From Burkholderiales bacterium (GTDB lineage: Bacteria > Pseudomonadota > Gammaproteobacteria > Burkholderiales > Burkholderiaceae_C), in contig RXJQ01000054.1 in the NCBI GenBank assembly GCA_003963115.1, positions 1 through 50,065 on the forward strand: 50,065 nt of DNA. Reading direction: 5' to 3'. Shown here piece after piece: positions 41,522 through 50,065 of this stretch. Position numbers and translations under genes: made by a program. The notes under the pieces were generated by a model. The model was not told the origin of the DNA. It searched no databases and worked only from the letters and a program-made list of their open reading frames with translations. Numbering within the stretch: position 1 is the stretch's first letter; each line of letters opens with the position of its first letter.

Positions 41522-43099
41522 ATGATCGACGTTGCCATCGTAGGTGCCGGCCTGACTGGTCTGGCATTGGCCAAGTCACTGCTGGCCGAAGGTTTGAGCG
41601 TGACCGTGTATGAGGCACGAGAGCGAGCGGGCGGCCGCATCCTCAGCGATGTGGACAGCGCCGGTGGTGCGACGGTCGACCTGGGTGCCAGCTGGTTCTG
41701 GCCCGAAACTGAGCCGCGCGTGGCCAACCTCATCGACGCGCTGGGACTGCATCATTTCGAGCAACCCGACGCAGGCCAGGTTCTCCATCTGGCCGATGCC
41801 AGCAAGCCCGCCGAGGTCATGCCCACCACCGGCATCCACGGCGGCGCACGCCGACTCTCGGGCGGCGCCTACACGCTGGTCGAAGCCCTGATGGCCGCCC
41901 TGCCAGCCGAAACGGTCAAGCCGGGGCACCGCGTCTTGTCCCTGATCGACTGCGGCACCCATGTCGAACTGCACGTGGCCGCCGCAGAGCCCGACTCGAC
42001 ATCGCTCATCCACGCCGTGGCCGTGCGCGCCAAGCGCGTGGTGCTGGCCATGCCACCCAGGCTGATGCTGCAACACATCCGATTCCAGCCCGAACTGCCC
42101 GATGCCACCGTGGACGCCATGAGCCAGGTCTCCACCTGGATGGCCTGCGAGGCCAAGTCCTTTGCACGCTATGCACGCCCCTTCTGGCTCGAGAAGGGCT
42201 ACTCGGGCAGCGCCTTTGTCAGCCATGCGCAGGCCGTGCTGCGCGAGCTCTGGGATGCCAGCGACGAACAGGGTGCTGCGCTGGCGGGCTTTCATGCCAT
42301 CGCACCCGATGCCAGGCCTCAGTTCGCCCGCAGTATGCCCATGCTGGTGAGTAGCCAGTTCGCGCAGTTGTACGGCCCGCAAGCTCAGGTCGACGAGATC
42401 GTGAGCAAAGATTGGGCGCAAGACCCATGGACCTGCAGCGAGCTCGACCGGCACGACCCATCATCCTTCCCGCCCCAGTCCGACCCGCTCCTGCGCCGCC
42501 CTCACTGGGGTGGGCGCCTGTTCTTCGGAGGCACCGAAACCGCACGGCAGGCCGCAGGCCACATGGAAGGGGCGCTCGAATCCGCCGCACGCCTCACCGA
42601 TTTCCTCAGGCCCATCCGCCACATCGGCCCCCTGGGTGCCGGCGGACTCGACGAGGCCTTGTCACGCTTCCATGAGTGGGTGGCGAACGAGCGCTCGCAA
42701 GCCATGCCGCGATACCGTCAGCACCTCAACCAGATGCTGTCACGCCAGGACCGAGATCGCGTCACGCAAAGGGCCGTGCTGGCGGCCGTGGAGCAAACCT
42801 ACACGCGCGCCCTGGAACAGCTCGCTCGGCTGGACGTGTATGTGCCGCCGCCAGCCGAACCCGAGCAGGACGAGTTCACACCCAAGGTGTTGAGGGCGTT
42901 TTCAGGCTTCAGCAAATCACTGGTGGACGAGGCCCTGGCCTTCAATGCGGCTTCGTGTGCCTTGTCGAACTTCGAAGACGAGCACCACCCCAGCGGCGAC
43001 TACCTGCGCGCCATCACGGCTGATCTGGCCGCAGCCTGGATGGAGTTTGCGTGGGCCACGAATGACCTGCTGCACACCCGCTCCCCCGCCACACATTGA
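41522..43099 (+). CDS. FAD-dependent amine-oxidase-like protein with extra C-terminal domain
   Basis: A 525-residue protein. The N-terminal Rossmann motif VGAGLTGLALAKSL and the GG doublet in ERAGGRILSD bind FAD, LVEALMAALP and KRVVLAMPPRL fit flavin amine oxidases, and GRLFFGGTETARQAAGHMEGAL is the C-terminal FAD contact (shortened). It ends near residue 365. A further 150 residues (LDEALSRFHEWVANE to the end) are helical and unlike the family; they may be a partner-binding domain. It follows a [2Fe-2S] ferredoxin gene, so electron exchange between the two is plausible. The substrate is unknown. Confidence 0.85.
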   Translation: MIDVAIVGAGLTGLALAKSLLAEGLSVTVYEARERAGGRILSDVDSAGGATVDLGASWFWPETEPRVANLIDALGLHHFEQPDAGQVLHLADASKPAEVMPTTGIHGGARRLSGGAYTLVEALMAALPAETVKPGHRVLSLIDCGTHVELHVAAAEPDSTSLIHAVAVRAKRVVLAMPPRLMLQHIRFQPELPDATVDAMSQVSTWMACEAKSFARYARPFWLEKGYSGSAFVSHAQAVLRELWDASDEQGAALAGFHAIAPDARPQFARSMPMLVSSQFAQLYGPQAQVDEIVSKDWAQDPWTCSELDRHDPSSFPPQSDPLLRRPHWGGRLFFGGTETARQAAGHMEGALESAARLTDFLRPIRHIGPLGAGGLDEALSRFHEWVANERSQAMPRYRQHLNQMLSRQDRDRVTQRAVLAAVEQTYTRALEQLARLDVYVPPPAEPEQDEFTPKVLRAFSGFSKSLVDEALAFNAASCALSNFEDEHHPSGDYLRAITADLAAAWMEFAWATNDLLHTRSPATH

Positions 43100-43131
43100 T
43101 TGATGCATCGTCAAGGTCCCCTCTCATCACC

Positions 43132-43494
43132 ATGTATGCCGCTGCCTTGTTCAAGACCATGGAGGAATCTGGCGTGGCCGTGCTCACGCTGGTGGAGGGC
43201 CTGCAAGACACCGAATTGCTGGCTTCGCGTCTGACGCGTCAGGAGGTGAGACGGCAGATGCGGCTGATGCTGGAAGCGGCCGCGGCACTGCCTTCGGAGA
43301 TGCGCCAGGCAATGCCGGAGGTCGACTGGATCGGCATGGCCTCAGTGGGCAAGGCCTTGGCGGGCTCTGCGGGGCCTGACTTGGACGAGGCCATGGTGTT
43401 CGGTTCGCGCGCCTTGACACCGGCTTTCATGATGTGGCTGAGGGTGTATCGGCAACAGCATCCTGATTGGTTCAAGATGCAGTGGCGCGGCTAA
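43132..43494 (+). CDS. HepT-like (DUF86) small protein with degraded active site
   Basis: A 120-residue helical protein that lines up with HepT/DUF86: an N-terminal helix (LFKTMEESGVAVLTLVEGL), ELLASRLTRQEVRRQMRLML, EAAAALPSEMR, then MPEVDWIGMASVGKALAG. In active HepT the last part reads PEIPWREIAGMRN-xxxH-xY; here the R-X4-H-X-Y RNase/AMPylation site is missing. There is no MNT-type nucleotidyltransferase partner. It is the last gene of the nifB operon and overlaps a convergent zinc-ribbon gene by four bases. The ATG at 43132 is chosen; a TTG at 43096 overlapping the FAD gene is possible. Confidence 0.6.
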   Translation: MYAAALFKTMEESGVAVLTLVEGLQDTELLASRLTRQEVRRQMRLMLEAAAALPSEMRQAMPEVDWIGMASVGKALAGSAGPDLDEAMVFGSRALTPAFMMWLRVYRQQHPDWFKMQWRG

Positions 43495-43727
43495 GGCAAT
43501 AACTTGTTCCGCTCTCCCTGGCTGAAGTTGCTGAAGTGCCCCTCAGCTGCAGCCCTCGCCCGAGCCCGCTTGATGATCCCCGCACTCTTGCCCGGTGGCT
43601 GCGGTGCACTCACACACTTGTCGACCACGGTCGACCCGCACTGTGGACAAGCTGGCACCGTGCTGCTGCGCACCAGCAACTCAAAGCGCTTGTCACAAGC
43701 CGGACAGTGGTACTCATAGATCGGCAT
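43491..43727 (-). CDS. FmdB-family zinc-ribbon protein
   Basis: A 78-residue protein starting MPIYEYHCPACDKRFE, the FmdB/CxxC_CxxC_SSSS signature, with a second pair in CPQCGS. Four cysteines should bind one Zn. The remainder (RARARAAAEGHFSNFS) is basic. GGAG precedes the ATG at 43727. The function is unknown; such proteins have been proposed as regulators. It is the only minus-strand gene between the nifB and isc operons. Confidence 0.87.
   Translation of the reverse strand: MPIYEYHCPACDKRFELLVRSSTVPACPQCGSTVVDKCVSAPQPPGKSAGIIKRARARAAAEGHFSNFSQGERNKLLP
43691..43706. promoter_or_regulatory. Possible NifA site upstream of the isc operon
   Basis: TGT-CACAAGCCGG-ACA is a perfect TGT-N10-ACA match, but it lies inside the zinc-ribbon coding region and 230 bases before the -24 element, farther than usual. 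A chance match is possible. Confidence 0.35.
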
Positions 43728-43935
43728 GGCCACTCCTCGCAATCACACTGCCCGACTCTTTTGCAAGATCAATGCCCTTGCGCCACGCTCCTTGATCCTC
43801 ATGCCCACTGCGCCCTGAGCAGCAAACAAACCCGACAAAAGCCACATGGGCTTGTGCGAAGCAATTCACTACCAGGCCCAGGGTCACTTTGAGCTTTGTC
43901 AAAGGAAATCAACAACTTAAAGAATTCGTCAGCGT

Positions 43936-43951
43936 TGGCATCGCCTTTGCA
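43936..43951 (+). promoter_or_regulatory. Sigma-54 (-24/-12) promoter of the isc operon
   Basis: TGGCATCGCCTTTGCA fits TGGCACG-N4-TTGCW with correct spacing; only the sixth and seventh positions deviate and the -12 part is perfect. It ends 52 bases before the iscS ATG, with AAGGAG at 43993-43998. The element suggests NifA or another enhancer-binding protein drives this isc copy. Confidence 0.8.
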
Positions 43952-44003
43952 ATGGCCTCATCAGCGCCCCCGGTCACCAGACCGCATCGAACAAGGAGCC
44001 TTC

Positions 44004-45230
44004 ATGATGCTGATCGTGCCGCCCAACCGTCCTGTCTACCTGGACTACGCAGCGACAACGCCCGTTGACCCACGGGTCGTGGCCAAGATGATCCCGTATC
44101 TGAGCGAACGCTTTGGCAACCCGGCCAGCCGTTCACACGCCTATGGCTGGGCAGCGGAAGAAGCGGTCGAGCTGGCCCGCGAGCAAGTGGCCCTGCTCAT
44201 CGGCGCCGACCCGCGTGAAATCGTATGGACCTCCGGTGCCACCGAGAGCAACAACCTCGCCATCAAAGGCGCTGCCCAGTTCTACCAGTCCAAAGGCAGG
44301 CACCTCGTCACCGTAGCCACGGAACACAAGGCCGTGCTCGACACCATGCGTGAACTGGAGCGCGAAGGCTGGGAGATCACGGTGCTGCCCGTGATGGACA
44401 ACGGCCTGCTCGACATCGACCAGTTCAAGGCCGCCCTGCGCCCCGACACCGTGCTGGCGTCGGTCATGTTCGTCAACAACGAAACGGGCGTGATCCAGGA
44501 CGTGCGTGCACTGGGTGACATCTGCCGCAGCCAGGGCGTGATCTTCCATGTGGACGCGGCCCAGGCCACGGGCAAGGTGCACATCGATCTGAGCACCCTG
44601 CCCATCGACCTGATGTCGATGTCGGCCCACAAGAGCTATGGCCCCAAGGGCATTGGCGCGCTGTATGTGCGCCGCAAGCCCCGCATCCGCATCGAAGCCC
44701 AGATGCATGGCGGCGGACACGAACGCGGCATGCGCTCGGGCACGCTGCCCACCCACCAGATCGTTGGCATGGGCGAGGCCTTCCACCTCTCCGCCAAGGA
44801 GATGGGTGTCGAGCTAGAACGCATCCGCACGCTGCGTGACCACCTGTGGAATGGCCTGTCGCAACTCGACCATGTTCACCTCAATGGTGAACTCGACAGC
44901 CGCACGCCCAACCACCTCAACGTCAGCTTCAACTACGTGGAAGGTGAGTCGCTGCTGATGGGCATGAAGGACATCGCGGTGTCGTCAGGCTCGGCCTGCA
45001 CCTCGGCCAGCCTAGAGCCCAGCTATGTGCTGCGCGCCATGGGTCGCAGCGACGAACTCGCCCACAGCTCGGTGCGCTTCACCATCGGCCGCTACACCAC
45101 CCTCGAAGAGATCGACTTCACCATCGCCCGCGTGACGGACGTCGTCAGCAAGCTGCGCGACATGAGCCCGCTGTGGGACATGGTCCAAGCCGGCGTCGAC
45201 CTCGACAGCATTCAATGGGCCGCGCACTAG
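44004..45230 (+). CDS. iscS: Cysteine desulfurase IscS
   Basis: A 408-residue PLP enzyme supplying sulfur for Fe-S clusters. [47 protein letters not shown], the PLP Lys in [19 protein letters not shown] and the catalytic Cys in [14 protein letters not shown] are present. The C-terminus [11 protein letters not shown] is the IscS tail that docks IscU, which separates it from NifS. The ATG at 44004 (or 44007) follows AAGGAG. It is the first gene of a sigma-54-preceded isc operon, with iscU next. Confidence 0.95.
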   Translation: MMLIVPPNRPVYLDYAATTPVDPRVVAKMIPYLSERFGNPASRSHAYGWAAEEAVELAREQVALLIGADPREIVWTSGATESNNLAIKGAAQFYQSKGRHLVTVATEHKAVLDTMRELEREGWEITVLPVMDNGLLDIDQFKAALRPDTVLASVMFVNNETGVIQDVRALGDICRSQGVIFHVDAAQATGKVHIDLSTLPIDLMSMSAHKSYGPKGIGALYVRRKPRIRIEAQMHGGGHERGMRSGTLPTHQIVGMGEAFHLSAKEMGVELERIRTLRDHLWNGLSQLDHVHLNGELDSRTPNHLNVSFNYVEGESLLMGMKDIAVSSGSACTSASLEPSYVLRAMGRSDELAHSSVRFTIGRYTTLEEIDFTIARVTDVVSKLRDMSPLWDMVQAGVDLDSIQWAAH

Positions 45231-45240
45231 GTGCGCCCCC

Positions 45241-45314
45241 GGCTGCGGGCCACCGCAGCCACCCCCCACGGGGGCGCGGGGCCGGACGCTTGGGGCGACC
45301 CGGCGCTGGCCCCG
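45241..45314. repeat. GC-rich hairpin element between iscS and iscU
   Basis: The 114-base iscS-iscU gap contains two hairpins: GGCTGCGG/CCGCAGCC (45241-45248 with 45253-45260) and CGGGGCC/GGCCCCG (45277-45283 with 45308-45314). In between lies a CCCCCC-AC-GGGGG run. There is no T-tract, so termination is not indicated. Similar GC-rich extragenic repeats are scattered in Burkholderiales genomes. It could tune mRNA stability between the two genes. Confidence 0.6.
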
Positions 45315-45344
45315 CCCTCGCTAACTGACCTTTGGAGATTCAAC

Positions 45345-45779
45345 ATGGCCTACAGCGACAAGGTGATTGACCACTACGAGAACCCACGCAACGTTGGTTC
45401 ATTTTCAGCCGATGACGAAGGCGTGGCCACAGGCATGGTCGGCGCACCCGCCTGCGGTGATGTCATGAAGCTGCAGATCAAGGTCAACCCCGCCACGGGT
45501 GTCATTGAAGACGCGCGCTTCAAGACCTATGGCTGCGGCTCGGCCATCGCATCGAGCTCGCTGGTCACTGAATGGGTGCGGGGCAAGACACTCGACGAAG
45601 CACTGTCCATCAAGAACACACAGATCGCCGAAGAGCTGGCCTTGCCGCCCGTGAAGATCCACTGCTCCATCCTGGCCGAAGACGCCATCAAGGCTGCCGT
45701 GGCGGACTACCAGAACAAGCAGGCACAAGGCCGCGGCACCAGTACCTTGGCCGACCAGCCTGTGTGCGCGCCGAACTGA
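45345..45779 (+). CDS. iscU: Fe-S cluster scaffold IscU
   Basis: A 144-residue scaffold on which [2Fe-2S] clusters are built. MAYSDKVIDHYENPRNVGSF, Cys37 with Asp39 (ACGDVMKLQI), Cys64 (YGCGSAIASS), and LPPVK (100-104, the HscA recognition site) followed by Cys107 (HCSILAED) are all conserved. It is about 16 residues longer than typical IscU, with an extra tail holding Cys141 (ADQPVCAPN). It is IscU-type, not the modular NifU. GGAG precedes the ATG. Confidence 0.95.
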   Translation: MAYSDKVIDHYENPRNVGSFSADDEGVATGMVGAPACGDVMKLQIKVNPATGVIEDARFKTYGCGSAIASSSLVTEWVRGKTLDEALSIKNTQIAEELALPPVKIHCSILAEDAIKAAVADYQNKQAQGRGTSTLADQPVCAPN

Positions 45780-45821
45780 CACCAACTCACCCCAACCTCA
45801 TCCCACTGAGCCTGGAGCAAC

Positions 45822-46202
45822 ATGATGGAACCGAGCACCTTGACCTCCTCGATTGGCAGCGACATGCCACCCCCCACGCCACTGAACTTCAGCGCCGCCG
45901 CAGCCGCCAAGGTCAGCGAGCTGATTGCCGAAGAAGGCAACCCCAACCTCAAGCTGCGTCTGTATGTGACCGGTGGCGGTTGCTCGGGCTTTCAATATGG
46001 CTTTGCCTTTGACGACCAGCTCAACGACGACGACACCCGCATCGACAGGGACGGCGTGACCATGGTCGTGGACGCCATGAGCCTGCAATACCTGGTGGGT
46101 GCCGACATCGACTACGAAGACGGCCTCGAAGGCTCTCGCTTCGTCATCCACAACCCCAATGCGCAGACCACCTGTGGCTGCGGCAGTTCCTTCTCGATGT
46201 GA
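45822..46202 (+). CDS. erpA: ErpA-like A-type Fe-S carrier
   Basis: A 126-residue A-type carrier. [21 protein letters not shown] (shortened), [34 protein letters not shown] and [10 protein letters not shown] match ErpA of betaproteobacteria closely. It delivers clusters to target proteins. An erpA-type gene is not a usual member of the isc operon, where only iscA is expected. GGAG lies upstream of the tandem ATG codons at 45822 and 45825. Confidence 0.9.
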   Translation: MMEPSTLTSSIGSDMPPPTPLNFSAAAAAKVSELIAEEGNPNLKLRLYVTGGGCSGFQYGFAFDDQLNDDDTRIDRDGVTMVVDAMSLQYLVGADIDYEDGLEGSRFVIHNPNAQTTCGCGSSFSM

Positions 46203-46210
46203 GGTGGCTC

Positions 46211-46534
46211 ATGACGATCACGATGACCGAGGCGGCGGCCCGCCACTTGCAGAAATCCTTGCTCAAGCGCGGCAAAGGCGTCGGCCTGAGGCTGGCTGTG
46301 AAGACCAGCGGCTGCTCCGGCTTGTCCTACGCGCTGGAGTTCGCCGACGAGGCCGCCCCCGAAGACGTGACGTTCGAGACCCAGGGCCTGAAGCTGCTGG
46401 TCGATGCCAAAAGCCTGCCCTTTCTGGATGGCACGCAGCTGGACTTCGTCAAGGAGGGCCTCAACGAAGGCTTCAAGTTCAACAACCCGAACTCCAAGGC
46501 CGAATGCGGCTGCGGCGAGAGCTTCGCGGTCTGA
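46211..46534 (+). CDS. iscA: Iron-sulfur cluster assembly protein IscA
   Basis: A 107-residue protein of exactly the usual IscA length. [47 protein letters not shown] (shortened) and ECGCGESF carry the three conserved cysteines. GAGG precedes the ATG at 46211, nine bases after the ErpA-like gene. It acts with IscU and HscA in cluster transfer. Confidence 0.95.
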   Translation: MTITMTEAAARHLQKSLLKRGKGVGLRLAVKTSGCSGLSYALEFADEAAPEDVTFETQGLKLLVDAKSLPFLDGTQLDFVKEGLNEGFKFNNPNSKAECGCGESFAV

Positions 46535-46579
46535 TCGCTCCCTTGAACCTTGCTTGCACATTGAGTTGAGAGGCCCATC

Positions 46580-48457
<1,878 letters not shown>

Positions 48458-48483
48458 TTGAACATTGTTAGCGGTGCATTGCC

Positions 48484-48819
48484 ATGCCTCAGGTCACGAT
48501 CCTTCCCCATCACGAGTTGTGCCCCGAGGGCAAGCAGTTTGACGTGAAGAAAGGCACCTCCCTGTGTGAGGCCCTGCTCAAGCACGACGTGGCCATCGAG
48601 CATGCGTGCGACATGGTGGCAGCCTGTGCCACCTGCCATGTCCTGATCCGCTCGGGCTTGACATCGCTGGATGAGCCCGACGACGACGAGAACGATCAAC
48701 TGGACAACGCCTGGGGCCTGGAGCCCAGCTCGCGTCTGGCCTGCTGCGTTCGGCTCAAAGAGGGCGACATCACGGTGGAGCTGCCAAAGTTCAGCCGCAA
48801 CCATGCACGTGAACGCTAG
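48484..48819 (+). CDS. fdx: ISC-type [2Fe-2S] ferredoxin
   Basis: A 111-residue adrenodoxin-like ferredoxin. PQVTILPHHELCPEG at the start, ligands in HACDMVAACATCHV (C-X5-C-X2-C) and RLACCV, and the acidic DEPDDDENDQLDNAWGL loop (shortened) match Fdx of the isc operon, which supplies electrons for cluster synthesis. It lies 26 bases after hscA and ends in a four-base overlap with the convergent regulator gene. IscX is not present downstream. Confidence 0.95.
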   Translation: MPQVTILPHHELCPEGKQFDVKKGTSLCEALLKHDVAIEHACDMVAACATCHVLIRSGLTSLDEPDDDENDQLDNAWGLEPSSRLACCVRLKEGDITVELPKFSRNHARER

Positions 48820-49769
48820 GGTAAGGCCCCATGCTCTAGCGCAGGCAGCAGTCCCGGCACCGGGGTACTGGTCTGGGCCGTGTTCGATACTGGCACGCCA
48901 GCCAGCGTGGCCAGCACCGGGGCTACTCCCTGGCGGCGCGACTGCGTCTCGGCCCGGGGTGCTTGCCACGAACGCAAGGCACCGCCCACCTGGCGCAGCA
49001 CTTGCGGCACCAGCGCACGCACAAACCCATCACGCCATTGCAGGGCATCATACCGATACAGTTGCCTCAGACAGGCGGTCAATGCATTCTCGGACAGCCC
49101 CAGCCAACACGCCAGATTGGCGATCTCGATGGCCACAGGCACGCTCGATTCGTCGTCAGCCCCTGGATCAAATTGGCCGATCAAGTCCAGGATGTAGCCA
49201 AGCCCGGCCACAGTGCGCGCATACGGCGGAAGGTCACGCAAGCGATAGACCATTCGCCAGTCCTGCATCAGCCCCTGGCCCAAGGGCCGCGCCATCAACT
49301 CCCTCATCAAAGGCGACTCCGACTCCAGCTGCTGCAAGACGTCCATTGGCATGGCCAGCAAACTCACCTCCGTGATCGCCCGCACCGTTTCGTGCCGCGC
49401 ACGGGCGAACCCACCAACACCCAGCAGGCCACCGGCCGCGACATGGCGCACGGCATCCCCTGCATCAGGCGACGTCTGGCGAACACACTGGAGGACCCCG
49501 CGTTCAACGATGTAGCCGTAGTTGGCTGGACTGCCGGCTGCATAGAGCACATCGCCGGGCATCAGGTGCACCCGCGTCAAGGGCAGCACTTGCTCATCCA
49601 ACACCCGGTACCCATCTGGAGAAACCTTCGGGCCACCCAGCATGTGCTGCAACTCGGCATGGGACATGAACTTCAGCATCCCATCAGTAGACCGATCACG
49701 CCCAGCTTGCCCGCGCGGGTGGTCGTGGCGGTGATCCTCTCTGGCCTTCACTCTGATGTTGCTCAGCAT
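48816..49769 (-). CDS. Crp/Fnr-type regulator with long C-terminal tail
   Basis: A 317-residue protein. Residues about 55-165 form a cyclic-nucleotide-type barrel (LMPGDVLYAAGSPANYGYIVERG shortened, LLGVGGFARARHE). Around 215-265 a winged HTH is visible (VAIEIANLACWLGLSENALTACLRQL shortened). A 50-residue Pro/Ala/Thr-rich tail follows. No Fnr cysteine cluster is present. AAGGAG sits well before the ATG at 49769. It converges on the isc operon; a role in its control is suggested only by position. Confidence 0.82.
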   Translation of the reverse strand: MLSNIRVKAREDHRHDHPRGQAGRDRSTDGMLKFMSHAELQHMLGGPKVSPDGYRVLDEQVLPLTRVHLMPGDVLYAAGSPANYGYIVERGVLQCVRQTSPDAGDAVRHVAAGGLLGVGGFARARHETVRAITEVSLLAMPMDVLQQLESESPLMRELMARPLGQGLMQDWRMVYRLRDLPPYARTVAGLGYILDLIGQFDPGADDESSVPVAIEIANLACWLGLSENALTACLRQLYRYDALQWRDGFVRALVPQVLRQVGGALRSWQAPRAETQSRRQGVAPVLATLAGVPVSNTAQTSTPVPGLLPALEHGALP

Positions 49770-50065
49770 GGCCTGCTCCTTTGGTACCTTGCTCAGTTAA
49801 GTAGTGGGTTGCACCTCAATGTGTGGGAAATGATCTATTTTCAATACTTGTGCGTCTATCGCCAATTTCCGCGCTGCTTGTCAGCATTTTCTGAGCCGTC
49901 CCCATCGGGTTTGAGGCATGTCAACCCAGCCCCTTTTTCTTCCACCTGCCGAAACTGGAAAAGCGAAGGCGCTGCCCTAAGGATACGCTGAAGAAGTAGC
50001 CGCATTTTCGGGTCGGCAGACACCGGCGCGACCCAGAGCAATGAAGTTCGTCACTTGGCGCATTT
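49770..50065. other. Intergenic region at the window end
   Basis: About 296 bases upstream of the Crp-type gene, more AT-rich in its first half. A 61-codon minus-strand open frame here has no family features and is not accepted. No TGT-N10-ACA, sigma-54 or Fnr-like element was seen. The promoter of the regulator should lie here, but I cannot place it. Confidence 0.4.

Noticed and set aside
40244..43494. Interpretation of the SIR2-like and HepT-like genes as a phage-defence or toxin-antitoxin island
   Set aside because: Both are embedded in a co-directional nif operon, lack the catalytic motifs and have no effector or antitoxin partners, integrase or repeats.

Overview
The window is GC-rich, densely coded chromosome. 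It looks like a betaproteobacterium of the order Burkholderiales, most likely in the Ideonella/Aquabacterium/Leptothrix/Azohydromonas neighbourhood. The evidence is the family mix: a paired MaoC-phosphotransacetylase and acetate kinase, DUF1800/DUF1501 Tat proteins, an IPTL-CTERM protease, a PETase-like polyester hydrolase, an AlkB/XylM-type hydroxylase, and a nif accessory cluster with a cysteine-motif NifA. The placement is inference from gene content; no 16S rRNA gene is present.

Region 1 (1-23.6 kb) is mostly housekeeping. It holds tRNA-Arg(CCG), a membrane-anchored cytochrome c5, and a tight minus-strand run (purU, an NTF2-like protein, a YheT hydrolase, a conserved hypothetical). Then come ilvE with a CHCC zinc-finger gene, MaoC-PTA with ackA, a YdeP-type molybdoenzyme with its fdhD, a subtilase, a DUF1800/DUF1501 export pair, ppc, a DUF2306 membrane protein with an alpha/beta hydrolase and a LysR regulator, and a Crp-type regulator.

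Region 2 (23.6-30.1 kb) is accessory. A PETase/cutinase-family secreted hydrolase sits behind an AT-rich leader with a perfect 16-bp palindrome. Next is a PAS-GGDEF-EAL signalling gene split by one in-frame amber codon and overlapping a CheY-like gene. Then comes an AlkB/XylM-type membrane di-iron hydroxylase with a XylA-like [2Fe-2S]/FAD reductase.

Region 3 (30.3-43.7 kb) is a nitrogen-fixation accessory cluster: nifA, a convergent nifQ, then a long plus-strand operon. Its order is nifB, 4Fe-4S ferredoxin, A-type carrier, TPR protein, LRV/Fe-S protein, nifZ, nifZ, small unknown, nifS-like, nifT, DUF6129-like, DegT-like, SIR2-like, ferredoxin, FAD amine-oxidase-like, HepT-like. A NifA-type UAS (TGT-N10-ACA) and a sigma-54 -24/-12 element lie ahead of nifB. 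No nifHDK, nifEN or nifU is in the window. Three clustered genes (DegT-like, SIR2-like, HepT-like) keep their folds but lack the usual catalytic residues. They are the best candidates for an undescribed system here.

Region 4 (43.9-48.8 kb) is a complete-looking ISC operon (iscS, iscU, erpA-like, iscA, hscA, fdx) without iscR, hscB or iscX. A near-consensus sigma-54 element precedes it, which suggests a nitrogenase-dedicated ISC copy that may stand in for NifU. A second Crp-type regulator converges on it and closes the window.
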